A stretch of 64,000 nt of DNA, taken from NCBI GenBank assembly GCA_963402885.1, contig OY727095.1, forward strand, positions 28,091,001 to 28,155,000, written 5' to 3'. The position numbers and the translations under genes are program-made. Shown here piece after piece: positions 31,910-44,600 of the stretch. Below the pieces are notes generated by a model, which was not told where the DNA came from, did not search any database, and was given only the letters and a program-made list of their open reading frames with translations. The stretch comes from Antedon bifida (taxonomy: Eukaryota > Echinodermata > Crinoidea > Comatulida > Antedonidae). How positions within the stretch are numbered: the first letter of the stretch is position 1; the number at the start of each line of letters is the position of its first letter.

Positions 31910-34080
31910 ATTCACTATAAACTATAAACATACACACTATAAGTTTGTGACATGTAAACTAAATCGGTTACAACAATAAGATATGACATTTTAAATGTAT
32001 AATATCACCATTTTTTAATGTAATTTTGTTATTGACTCGCTCTAATTATTTGGTTTAAAAAAAAGTAAATAACATGTTTTTGTAATCTACTGTAGAAAAA
32101 TAGCACCGACACATATAATCACTAACGGTTTAATTTTAACGGCAGTCGGTTTTCTCTGTATTATGTAATTTCACAGGTATAGTGGTGTACTATTAGTACA
32201 CATAGTAATGTGGAAAAAAACACATTTAATGTTTTATTATGTTAAATGGACCATCTATAATGGGAAAAACAGAGTTATAGATGTTTTAATGAAATAAGTA
32301 TTTATACTGAAGAAGTGAGTGATGGAATTTCTCTTTATGAAGGTGTTCAGATTGGGTGTCTGTTTCAAAGATTTACTGTTTGGGCTGAGTTAAGCCAATT
32401 AAACATATTAAACAAATTTAAAAGAATTACTTTGTGGTTTCTAGGGCTTGTGATATTTTGTCATAAATTATCATCAGTTGTGTTTGGTTGCTTTGATTGA
32501 GGGCAGTTAGGGTTTTTGTTGATTATGTTTTAAAAATGATATATAAGTAAGAAAGGTCATTTTTTGTTTAATCCAGATATTAGTAAGTTGCACAGTCATA
32601 CACTACCACTTTTAGCTTTTGTTGTATTACTATATTAGTACACATACAATATACAGTCTACAATGGTCAAAGAAAAAAAGCCTCCCACATTTTTTGTATG
32701 CAATAAACAAAACAATACACTACAACAAAAGCTATTGACCTGAAGTTGACTGGGTAAATTTGATTCAAGTACTGTATATTTATCTTAACAATCAATGTAC
32801 TCAATTCACATTAATTGTTCAATTTCCTGTACAGTATTGGTATTATTTTTATCGCAATTTTTGTCGCATAGGCTAGAAAAGGAAACTCTGTAATAAATAC
32901 ATCAATAAAAAGCAAAATGTTTATTATGAAAAATGCTTTGTGTTGATCTATGGGTAATGATACTGTTCAAAGATTGCAGTTACCATCAGTGTCATAATTA
33001 CTGTATTTTATTCGATTTAGATTTCACATCATAAACCCCAAATTTTCATTCATGTGCATTCTCGATTGTTTTGCAGTTTAGTAATAACATTACACTCACT
33101 GAGTGTAAGTTAAAATCATTTGAATTTTAAATTTATTTCCGCCCCATTATATTTTTGTACAGTATGTCAGTACTTACTTTAAATAAAAAAAAAAAATTAC
33201 ATTTAAGATCAAAACAAATAAAGGACAATCACAAACAGAAATCTTCAAACAAGGTGGAATGTATAGTCTTTTGTATTCAAATTAGTAATGTGATTAAATT
33301 AATACATCAAAGTAGCAGCATGCATTTTGATACATCCTTAGATACAGAGTAATGTGCAGTGTGTATAGGCTTAGGTATCTAGAATTGTTCTTAGTCGTCT
33401 AATGGCGTGGATGTAGGGGAAAATAGCAGCTGTTCTATTCAGATATTTTTGGTTGCTAGTGGATAAAAATGGAGCAAAAGAGGGTTTCTGTAACAAATCA
33501 ATGAAATAGTTGTAAACATACCTGTACTGTAGTGTTAGCGTCTAGGAGCATTGACCAGGCTATATTTGATAGTCATTGATTAAAACATTTTAAAAATAAG
33601 AATTGAACAATCTGTGAAAAAATTAACATCAACAATTTGTACGATTTAGATGGATTTAGATGAGAAACCTTTATTAATCATGTATGATGATATAAGATAT
33701 CGTTAAAATAAATTAAGTAATAAAAAAGAATTCAATATTTGTTTAAATATTGAAATAATTGTGAAATAAATTAAAGCGTGAAGAAGTACAGTATTTATCT
33801 CTAAATGAAAATCTGCTGTATTGTAAATCGTATTATTTATTTATAATACCATTTTTAAAGATAACTTAATAGATTAAATACTTTAGTATTAAAATGAGTG
33901 AAATAATTTTAGAATAAAAAAAAACAATGGTACATCTACTGTATGTAAATTGTAAACATACAGTGTATTGAAAATGTTAAATAGCTGCCATGCCTTACTC
34001 TGACATTAGATATTGATAGATCTCATGCTGAAATAAAGTGTTGAAGAATTTGTATAGATTACACTGATCAACAACATGAT
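31910..34080. other. AT-rich intronic sequence
   Basis: Nothing gene-like. Short frames at 32315-32500 and 33155-33352 have AT-driven composition. Poly-A runs are at 33187-33196. Confidence 0.55.
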
Positions 34081-34089
34081 GTGAATACA

Positions 34090-34570
34090 AGATTGCGTAC
34101 AGAAAATGATTGTAACCCGCGAAAAGGCGGCATGTTCACGGCTGTTGAACCTTTGTAATTTCACAAGCTCTGCGCGATTTGCATCCTAAATTGAAGAAAG
34201 ATTAGCGCAAACCGACATTTAATCTATCGCTAGAAAGTATATAGATCTGTTGTAATAAGTACAAAGGGTTGACTTGATTATTAAAGACAACTTAAGACTT
34301 AAGGGGTTGTACAAATAGGTCAATTATGGCCTAGAATTGCTGCCAGAAATTGCGTATTCTATGTCCGTCTGCCAACAATTACATCTAATGAGTTACTTTG
34401 GCACTCGACTTGGGCTAAGTGATATTCACAAAATCTTCCTCGACATCAGGCTGCGACTTGAATTTTTAAAATCGAATTGCAAATTTGTTCCTCGCTACTT
34501 GACTATTGAATGTTGCTCTACCCTATAGCGTCAATTTACATCATTTGCATTGGAAATGTTGTAAACATTG
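34090..34570. promoter_or_regulatory. Complex block with two POU octamers
   Basis: Higher-complexity block with CpG words (TAACCCGCGAAAAGGCGGC near 34112, CTGCGCGATTTGC). Two exact octamer sites ATTTGCAT lie at 34177-34184 and 34543-34550. The octamer is the classic POU-domain site. Candidate enhancer; inference. Confidence 0.3.
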
Positions 34571-35734
34571 CAACATCTATATTGATTTAAAAGCTACTTT
34601 TACCCTGGTAATATTAAGTGATAAAATATGTAAATAAACACTAACTTACGCCAATATCAACTCTTGACATTAGCAATACATAAATGTATAACTAGTACTA
34701 GTTTTGAATAAATCTAATACTTTATCTCTATTCGTAATCTTTAAAAATCTTTATAAACAAGCCAAACATACAGTTTTTCTCTGGAATAAAATATATTTCC
34801 TCTATTATTGTATTTTATTTTATTGCACAAATGATCTCTCTACTATCTAATCATGTTTAAGAAAAAACTAATTCATAATACTGATAGCCTCCATATAAAC
34901 ACCACTCTTGCCCAGAATTCAGTGTTCTGCTAATAATAGACTGATCTGAAATTTAAAACACAATGAACACATTGTATAAGGTAATTCTTGAGTTACTGTA
35001 GGGTTTGGAAAAAAATAATAATTATTTATGGACAATCAATTGACCAATCAAACTTTCCTCCATTGTTATACAGTACATCGTCAATTCTATACTTTATCCT
35101 TAAAATAATAGGATTAACAATACAAAACTTGATAGATTTAATTGAAATATCAAATCTCCTTTTGTTTTGCATTGTACATATCATTTATGTACTAACTATA
35201 AACAAAAATGACATGGTTATTTACAATAGACGCCATCACGTCTACCATAAACAAAAAAGAAGAATACGAAAGTTTGTTAATTTCTAAACCTTAAAAAAAG
35301 CAATCATAAAAAGACGTCTTTATAGTTTTTTCAATTTCACTAAAACTACCAACGAATTAATTTAAAACCTAAAGAATACTATAAACTAGCTAGCAGCTAA
35401 ACTGGCCACCACTATTACGATATTCAAGGCAATAAATCATGACAATATGAGACAAAAATTAAACTCAAGCTGGCAAAATTAAATCTCATTTGATCCCTTT
35501 TCAGGTAATTTTCTTAAAGGTAAATTAATGCCTTAAGTTATGTAAGGCTAATAACATAGATATTTTTTCGGGGTCACACAGAAGAAAAAATTCTTTCATC
35601 AAATGTGATATGTTTATAATATAATTTGTACATACTGTACGTACTACAATTCAATTACTGTATCCTAACTTTTGTTTTGTTTTTATTATTGCTTTACAAA
35701 TTCAATATCATTAAATATAATACTTAGCTTTCGA

Positions 35735-35800
35735 ATTGCGACGGCCGAGGACCGACGGCCAACCTAGGTCAGGTCAATTGATGTGTCATCGGTCATCCCC
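35735..35800. promoter_or_regulatory. CpG cluster with nuclear-receptor-like half sites
   Basis: GACGGCC occurs twice within 20 bases, followed by AGGTCAGGTCA (35766-35776), two overlapping AGGTCA half sites, and a repeated ATCGGTCATC-type stretch. It is isolated in AT-rich DNA. The spacing is not a standard DR1-DR5, so receptor binding is doubtful. Confidence 0.2.
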
Positions 35801-35883
35801 CAGACCAACTAAACTATATAATCAATACTCTCAGTCTAGCTGACAACTATTAAGGATTTAATATTTAAGATTTCTTTTTAAAA

Positions 35884-35930
35884 AATGCCCTGGTTCATTT
35901 CACCAATAGCAGGATTGAACCAGGGGCATT
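35884..35930. repeat. Strong 47-base hairpin
   Basis: AATGCCCTGGTTCA (35884-35897) pairs with TGAACCAGGGGCATT (35916-35930), perfect except for one extra G, around an 18-base loop. Pairing stops at the AT-rich flanks. It could be a tiny foldback element or a structured RNA in the PBX transcript. The stem is short for a typical microRNA precursor. Confidence 0.55.
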
Positions 35931-36699
35931 ATGTTTTGGAAGAAAACCAAACTACAGTATCATAATGTGCATTGTGTTGGGCTATTTATAACTATGGTTT
36001 ATTTCTGGTAACTATTAATCCCTATTTTATTCTAAACTGTAATGATTATGATGCACCTGTCTGGAGTGGATAATACTCTATTTTGCTACTGTGTTGAAAT
36101 GATGTCAATACTTTTAGTATTAGTATTAATGTTATACACAAAGTGCTCTATTGACCGGCAGTAACTAACAGTACCTACTGTATCCATAATAAACTTAGGT
36201 GTCTACCTCTGAGGTGTGATAGATTTTGTTGGCAAAATGCAGTTTATGGCTATTCAAGGACATCTAATATTTCTTTTTGAATTTTAAAATATGTATTTGG
36301 ATAAGAATTCTGACAAAATAATAAAGTAACTTTACATTCTCTCATTTGTATACCGAAATACATGCATTTTATTATTTTGCCAGTTTTTATTTTCAACATT
36401 TAAATTCATTCATATTAAAGTAGTTTATTTTGTATTTAGATTTTATTGTGATAAAGTGTATGTATTATAAAGATAGGAATATAAAATATTGTAAAGATTA
36501 ATCATGAACATGAAATATTGAAATAAATATACCCTTGAATTTTGCCAGTAAACCATAACAATTATCAATTTCTATTCATGTCCTCATCAAAACAATTATA
36601 TACCATGATTGTCTAGTTTTGGTTCATTAACAACATCTAGTAGTCTCACAATTGGTAATAATAAAAATTGTAAAAGGCTACTGCTTTTATTAAGTACTC

Positions 36700-37000
36700 T
36701 GTTGCTACATTAGTACCCCGTCATTAGCTATATGACCTGATTATGCTAATTAATTGAAGATGACTAATTTGCATCTTTGCCTTTAGTGAATATTTGAGAT
36801 GAAAAGATAACCAATCTGAAATGACATCAATGACGCTAATAGTTAAACTGACGTTACAAACAATTTTCACCGTTTAGCAAATATTAATAAAAAAATGGTG
36901 AGGAAATGCTTTTAAGTGTAGCTGTTAATGTTCTCGCATATCATTTGCATTGATTATATACCTATGACCTTTACCCTTTATGCTATAACCATTTATCATG
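36700..37000. promoter_or_regulatory. Complex block with two POU octamers, candidate enhancer
   Basis: Two exact ATTTGCAT octamers (36767-36774, 36943-36950), homeodomain words GCTAATTAATTG (36746-36756), and TGACATCAATGACGCTAAT near 36821, which mixes MEIS-like TGACA and homeodomain-like sequence. Less repetitive than its surroundings and directly next to the hairpin at 37003-37064. Confidence 0.3.
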
Positions 37001-37002
37001 GT

Positions 37003-37064
37003 TAAGGAATTCAAGTGACCACAAGACCCTGGTCTCAGCATGTGGGCCTTGGAGGAATTCCTTA
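37003..37064. ncRNA. Possible microRNA-like hairpin
   Basis: Outer arms TAAGGAATTC (37003-37012) and GAATTCCTTA (37055-37064) are perfect. Inside, AAG can pair with CTT and CCACA with TGTGG, leaving a terminal loop of about 17 bases. The total is 62 bases with about 18 pairs, close to pre-microRNA size. I do not recognise a known microRNA seed. The outer arm includes the palindrome GGAATTCC-like core, so chance or a small foldback element remain possible. Confidence 0.25.
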
Positions 37065-37069
37065 CAAAC

Positions 37070-39050
37070 AAACTAGCAACCTATCATACAGTATGTAATG
37101 AATATCTTACCAAGTTGTGTATTTGGTTGGTAACAATGCCAGGCTGACTATTGTTGTTAATAGAAACATGTGTGTTATTTAGAAGTTATGATATTATGTA
37201 TTGCCTATATATTGTGTTCTATCATTTTAATAAATTTATTTCCTTTCAATACATATCTCCATTTTTATGGATTTATTCTAAGAATGCTTGTTATATTAAT
37301 AAAATAGAAAGTGACATTCTTGCACGTTAACAAAGATGGAAGAATCAATTAAGATAATTAATGTGTTATTGGGTTGATACATCCACATGTTTAGATTAAA
37401 ACAAAAAAAAATTAAATATTAATTTAAAATGTTTTATTTTACTGTGGAGTAAGTGCTTAATATTTTTGGGCGATCATTCCTAATTTTAATCATTGGTGAA
37501 CAAGTTAATTAATATTATTAAGATATTTGGTCTACTGTATAGCGGCAGTACGTTTTATTGAAATATATTCGATATATTTAATTTAAAAAAATTCCACAAT
37601 CAAAAGGAAAAGTAACATTTTTACATAATATTTATTTATTGGAATATTTATTGAATTGAATTTAACTGAAGACAATTTATTATATTTCTTAACGATGGTG
37701 TTTGATACAATCTTTGACACTGATTGAATAAACAAGATCCGTTGAGAACACTACATTATCAATTCTCGCTTTGTTCAACGTCGTAAACAATAAAAAATAA
37801 CGATAAAAACTCTACTAACAATGACACCTTTAATAACATTTCAATTATGGCTTTTTACTTTAGGTTGATAGAAAATATCTAGGTTTACAGTTGAAATGCA
37901 GTAGTGATGAATTGATGTACAATGTTTTTTACTTAATAATTAATTCAATATTATCACTGATCATGCCCAGATCAACACATGGTTGTTCTTTCGCTTGGGC
38001 ATGCGCACATTCGGAAATACAATACAAATAAATTTAACAAACTTAAAATATTATATTATAGTAAAAATAAACAAAAATGTCGTACTGCATAATGTTCAAA
38101 TGAGTGTAGAGTACAATTTACTGTACTAATATCAATATTCTTGTTTAAGTGCACCTTTATGTACACATTTTGTTTCTATAATTAAATCAAACTCTTACAG
38201 TTAATAATTCAGATAAATTGTTATATATAATATTAATAAGTGGTTCTAATAGGAGCCAATTAAAACTTGTATCCCAAATTAAATCAAAATTGTCATAATT
38301 ACTGTAATTATAGTACAGTATTGTAAATAGCACACTTGAAGCGCAAATAGTACAGTTTAATATGTGAATGATTAGTAACAAAAAAAATGTTTTCTAAATG
38401 TTTTACTGTACTGTACTTTGTTCAAAGTATTTAAATCAATTGTCCAGATTTAATAAGAGCCATTGGTAAACAAAGCTTTCAATTTTGAGAATCAGTACAG
38501 TATTATCTGTATTACTTCTGTGACGGCAATGTACAGACTGAACGAACCGTTTCCTAATGAGGAAGTGTAAAAACATGCTTATTTAATGTTCTATAAATAA
38601 CATTTGTTAATACAAAGTCCATTGAACATTAACATTTGAATGTGCTGATGTGAATGTTGCCTATAAATGCTATCAAGGAAATAAATCAACTCAGCACTAG
38701 CCAGGCACTGGAAGGCTTGTTGTAATGTATACCAAATTCATGACAGTTTGTTAGTTACTGTATTACAATGGATTCCCTCTGACTCAAATTCCTACTTTGT
38801 GTAATTGTTGATATTTTCTTATAAAAAAATAATAATTAATAAAAAAAAAGATAAATTGAAAAATACATTTTTTGGATAATTGTTTGATTCCGTTGGTTCA
38901 TAAATTTTTGTCCGTAAAGAAGAGGAAGCAAAAATTACCACTGAGCTATTCAATTTTAATATTTGTAGCCACAGTACTGTAGCTTTGTTCATAAGTAAAT
39001 TATACTCATTTGCATACTTGCCAAGTTCTATAGAAAAGTACACAAGTGCT
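37070..39050. other. AT-rich intronic sequence
   Basis: Nothing gene-like. Includes a hairpin with 8-bp arms CATGCCCA/TGGGCATG (37972-37979, 37996-38003) and one octamer word (39008-39015). Confidence 0.55.
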
Positions 39051-39245
39051 TTTGCTTAGTGTTTAAAGCGACTATTTTACTCTCTCGTCACTTTTCGATG
39101 TCTCGTAAAAACAATTAAAGAGTTACATCGTGATCTCTCACGGTTAGTTTGCCATGCGTAGATTTCTGTATCGGCACGGCCACTTTAATACGTCGACTCT
39201 ATTGAGCTCATGATTCACATCCTGGTACTAGCATATGACTTGCAG

Positions 39246-39428
39246 CAGGGATGGCTCGCGGCTCAGCCAAGTCCTCGCAAAGGAAACTCTTACTTCCTAT
39301 TTATAGCCTAGTAAAAGGGGGTGATGTAGATGTTATCCCTCGTCAGTACCAGGGGAATGAGAGCGAATTAAAGAGTGTTTATTGGCTTTATAGTAATGAA
39401 GATGTCAAAGAAGTTGGATTTGTTCTTG
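39246..39428 (+). other. Speculative cassette exon or chance ORF
   Basis: After a possible acceptor (ACTTGCAG, ending 39245), an open frame of 61 codons runs to a possible donor TTG|gtataa at 39428/39429. The length is 183 bp, and both ends are phase 1, the same phase as the PBX intron it lies in. It would therefore insert in frame between EKT and LSIRG. The peptide includes MARGSAKSSQRK (ATG at 39251) and is less AT-biased than most frames here. There is an in-frame stop at 39236-39238, just before the acceptor. The polypyrimidine tract is weak and the peptide resembles nothing I know. With many chance frames of this length in the window, coincidence is the default. Confidence 0.15.
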
Positions 39429-39429
39429 G

Positions 39430-41270
39430 TATAAATTGTAAACAAGTTTTAAAGTTTTTTTTTTTAAATAATTCTTTAGAGGAGCTGTGTTTATTCAAAA
39501 TACTTTTAAATGTTATTCAATGAGTACACTGCTTATCTAATTACATCTGTTTTGTTATATTAATTATAATAATGAATCCATATAAGAAATAAATTTTAAC
39601 ATGGAACTGCTAAATTTTTTGTTTGTTCATCAAATGAAAATATAAATAATTAGTATAAATACATTTATAAATTTATATAATTCAATTAATTTAATTTATA
39701 CAAAAATACCCCAAAATGAGGAAGAGATACAGTAACAGCCTTTAACAACAATATATTTCATTTGTTTATTTCAACACTTTTCAGAATAGACAAAACAGAA
39801 GGTCAAGAAAAAACAAATAAATAAATAAGTAATTAAAATTACAGTGTAATTACATAATTAACATAAATCTTTATTCTTAATGTTAATATTAACTTTTGAA
39901 TGTAAAATATACTTAACAACAATCTTTTTTGGTATGAATTGGAAGTATTAGTATTCACAGTGCGAATGTAGGAAAGCTTTCATCATCATAAAAACAAGTG
40001 CTAAAGTTTTCATTTCGTTGATTAAATCTGTTTAAAATGCATCTCATTGATTTATTCATCACAAACTATCAACATGAAGCGCTTTAAAGCTAACTTAACA
40101 GTTGCGATTCCCGACATTTACTGTTTAAAAATTAATAGGATTGTAGTGCATTATTATTACATAATAAGGCTTTCTATTACAGTATCATCGTGTGTATTTA
40201 ATTATTAATATCGGTAATAATTTGGTCATTTGATCTTGCCCTATGGTTAGCCAATGAATTTCTGATTAGAAATCGACTACTGTTGATCCATTTTATGATA
40301 AAGAAATTACATCCTTTGTTAAATGTGAATAACCAGTGTCAAAAGTAATAAGTTGATACACACTGACAATAATAAATACGCAATTAATTGTTTAGATAAG
40401 CTATGTGCATTGAATATCTCGCGTCTTCTTATACCATATCAGATTTGATTTCACACTAAAACTCATTAACAGCGCCAACTAACGTGAATACACAGAAAAA
40501 CTGATATTCTTTATTGATTTATAGATTTTACCGTATTTAAATTGTTTACCCAAGTCGATCTTAATAGGAAATAGTTATATTAAGATGGTGTACACTGGCA
40601 ATACTCGCCTCTGGCGTTCATTTACATAATATCAAAGCAAGGCGATAATATTTACAGATAGGAGTATAGAATTGTATGTGATTGTTGAATGGTGTCTTTA
40701 GCTAGTCATAAATTACTGATTATTTATAAACCCTTTGAGGCATTTTGATTATCACTTACCACTAATATTATTAAAAATATGCATATCATGAACAAACCAG
40801 TAAGTAGATGGAAGGGGGACAAAGTTAAAAATTCAAATTTTTACATTGAAGACTTTTCGTTGAGGAATCGTCTTTTACAGGAAGGTATTAAACGGCCATG
40901 AACGGCAATTATCATAGTCCTTGACAGTTCTTGTTTAGCCCGAGGGGATGAGGAATATCTATATAGCGCGCGAAAAGAAATAAAGAATAATAAGATAAAT
41001 TGTTGGTATTAGAATGGTTTACGAAGCCTCATAGCTTTACCCTGATCTCTAATACAAAGGATTAGTAGTATCAATGGAAAGGATTATGAGTAACTATCAC
41101 ATTATTCATCTTCTGACAGTCTCCGTTTAGTGCTACAGCATTGTTTAATTATACTTTACATACACATGTTTCACGGCACATATTGTACGAATAGTTTTGT
41201 AGAGGCAGTCAAATTATTGTAATGTAACATTAACAATCCGGTTTAGTACATACTTTTCAGTTTCAAATTA
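39430..41270. other. AT-rich intronic sequence, more complex after 40400
   Basis: 39530-39900 is low-complexity A/T. From about 40400 to 40980 the sequence is less repetitive, with CpG words (CAGCGCCAACTAACG near 40470; TATAGCGCGCGAAAAG near 40963) and TTGACAG followed by TTGTTTAG (40921-40938). No gene recognised. Confidence 0.5.
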
Positions 41271-41279
41271 AATTTTTCA

Positions 41280-41640
41280 GGATTTTAATGTTGGTTTTTA
41301 ATGAGAGACGGCTTTACAAATGATGCCCCATGAACTTTGACTGTTGCTGATGGCAACACCCGGGGTCTTTACTCCATCAGAGTCATTTGTGGAAATGATG
41401 CAAATGCAATGCAGCGTCTGGGAATAGGTTTTTACTCGTAAAAACTGCCCATTTTCCACGCTAACCCGTATAAGCTGATGTTGTGATTAATACTGACGCG
41501 TGGCAATTTCAAGTCATTGAAAAGATATCTATGTTTCGTTAAATGAACGTTGTAAGTAAATTCTCCAATTTGCAATGAGACCATTTTCCATTACAGCTCA
41601 ACTGCTTGTAATATCGTTTTCCGTACTTAAAATCTGGAAA
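41280..41640. promoter_or_regulatory. Complex block with RFX-like X-box and POU octamer, candidate enhancer
   Basis: One of the most gene-like non-coding blocks in the window. GTTGCTGATGGCAAC (41343-41357) resembles an RFX X-box (two half sites with a three-base spacer). ATGCAAAT (41398-41405) is an exact POU octamer, followed by GCAATGCAGCG. CpG-containing words continue (CTGACGCGTGGC near 41492). No open frame explains the complexity. Candidate conserved enhancer, by inference. Confidence 0.35.
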
Positions 41641-41649
41641 TGCTTTAGA

Positions 41650-44600
41650 TAGACGTATTCCACATTAAACAGTGTTAACACTTGAAGCAGTACTCTATTC
41701 AATAAAGAGATCATAGTACGTATAGTATAGGCATTTATATTATGATAATTCTTGATTTCTAAATCGTGTAAAATAAGATGTAAACGCTATATAGAAAATG
41801 CCTTTACTCTCAGTGATTTTCTCCCATTTTAATTTGCTTACTGTTTTTTTTTATAATTGAGAAAATTTGAATTAACATTAATTTTAAATTTGAGTTAATA
41901 TGGAAAAACCCAAAACTGTATCTAGTTGATGTCAAGAAAGAATGAGAGGCACATTTGGCCTGCCATACACCAATAGAAAAAAATATATATTATGAGAGAA
42001 CTACACAGGACCCACTGTACTCATGTGATTGCAACTACTGTACCTAATTTATATGTTCAATGTTTTATCAATGGTTAAAAAAAGAATCTTTGTGGATTGA
42101 AATTTTTATATACTGTAGTAGTTCTTTGATTCAAAAGCCTAGCAATGGAATTTCCTTTAATAAAAAATGAATAATGATTTTGCCAGTGTCTACCTACGTA
42201 TTCCACCTTAATACAATGCTTTAACAAATTGTGGAATAAACGGTTTAATGGACATTATATTATAGTAGTGGTGTACTGTACCAATCATGTTGATGATACA
42301 GTCATTTTGTATTGTTATAAAATGTCATGTTGGTGATTCTAGTGAGAATTTTAATACACTGTGAATGATTTTCTTTTGTTTGATAATTGCCAATTATAGT
42401 TGATAGTGGAGAGATGATTAGCTATGTTACACAAGTGTGAAGGATAATTTGACATGGCCGTCCTTTAACGGTTTGACACGGTTGGCTGCTCGCAATTCAA
42501 TGTTTGAACTGGTCATGACTGAAATCTGTATGGTATTGTTATTACTGTGATTCTTTTAAAGTTGAAATGCGATTTTACAAAATTATCTTAAAATATTCGA
42601 AAATTGAAGTTTTGTCAAAATCATGGTCATTATCAAAATAAATATTATGTTACATTGTTTGTCAGGCGAAATAGATGATTAACATAAATCTTGCCCCGGT
42701 GTAGACAACCAGAAATCTTCATCTGGAAACTAGACTTTAAAATACACTAGTACATGCTTGTTTATAATTCTATTTAATGTGTGAAAAAGCTTATTTACAA
42801 TTAAAAAAAATTATATCTATTTGAATTTGAGTAAATAAAAATTAATTTGGTTACCAATGTTTTTGGAGCCATTTTTGTTTACTTGTCGTATTTAACACAA
42901 ATTTAAGGCTACCTGTATATTCACACTGAGCCCATGTTGGTACGGTGGCCAGAGAAAGCTCAGCATTACATTACCCTTTTAGATTGGACACATGTCCATA
43001 CATTTTGTGTGGAATCCGAAACAACATACCGTAGTGTGAACAGTTCTATTCTTAAACACTACACTAATTTTTTCATGATTAGAATTCGGCGTCAGTGTGA
43101 ACATAACTATCATGTTAAAAGAAGTTTATCAATAAAGGCATCACACTCACAGTTCGATAGAGCCTGAACTTGATTATTCTGAAATTATATATTGAAAGTA
43201 ACATCTGAATCTTGACAATGTTTGTTACAAAATTTCTTAAGAAATTAATTTATTGTGTTTTTAAAATTTAATAGTTGCATTTGGTCACCTGCCGATCTTA
43301 CAATTCAAACGCTGTTGCAAAATATTGTATATTTCCATTATTGATTTCGCTATCATAAACATTATTAAGGCTTTAATATCCACAACTACACCATGCATGG
43401 CATACCATGCGCTAACAATTGGTAAAACAGTTAAAATTCTTTAGCTGAACATGTGTAGTACTTAAGAGCAGTTACACTTTCTCTCTCTTTTAAGTCATAA
43501 GCATCCAAATGAGATGAAAGATAATGACCTTTTAGTGAACTTTACCATTAACAAAAAAATGTCCAATGACCTCATAACGACAGGACTGGCGACAGTAACT
43601 TTAGCATCAATAGATTATTATTATTATTCAAATATTAATAAAACCTTTAGAATCTACTGTTATTTATTCTTGCAAAACAATTTTTTATCATTATCAGATT
43701 TATTATAATATGATATGGTCTTTTATTTAATGTAAATTCATTAACAAAAAATCTACTTACAAATTTATATTTCTTTTTTTAAATAGTAAAGATTACTGTA
43801 TGTGTAAAAAAAAAATATTTGGGATATTTTTCATGCACATTATGCACTGATTTACAAAATAGAAATGTATTACAATTATTCAACTTCATTTTATATGAAA
43901 TCTTTTTTAAAAATTGTACATACATACAGTACAAACCATTACTAATTATCTTATTAACTAAAATTGTTTACAAAATATTGCAATGTAATTTTTCTTTCTT
44001 CAGATGTTCCTAATTTGGTTGCTTTTTTAAAAATGTTCTATAAATCTTTTAACAAACAAGGTACAAACAATAATGTCCATAAATTTATGGTTTTAGTTAT
44101 TGACTGCCAATGTCATTGTTATAAAAATTCTTTAAATATCACACAAAGCTAATATTTCCAAAGTGTAAATTAATTGTGATTGTGAGATGCTAGAAGTAAT
44201 TTTAAAACAATATTATTTCATGTATGCCAATATTGTCCATGTCATTTGAGAGTTACTTACCAATTTAAAGATATATATTGGCTTGATTTATTGTTAAATT
44301 TGATAAGTTAATCAATATAAAGGGTCTAACTGCTCGGCCATTTATGAAGAAATCTTGTGTTATCCTTCCGAGCAATTAGGTTAAACGGTATATGCTATAA
44401 ATTACTTATCATAATACATGAATAAGTAATTTAAATGGTTAAAAAAACAGCACAGATCATATCGGTGACTTTTCAAATAGGTAGAGTACAGTAAATGTGG
44501 ACATTATATGTTATACAGTAGTTCTTATTACACATGGAATATTTTTTTATTTATTATCAAAAACAATTCATTTTATGTGTTTCAATTTGTGTTGTTTGTA

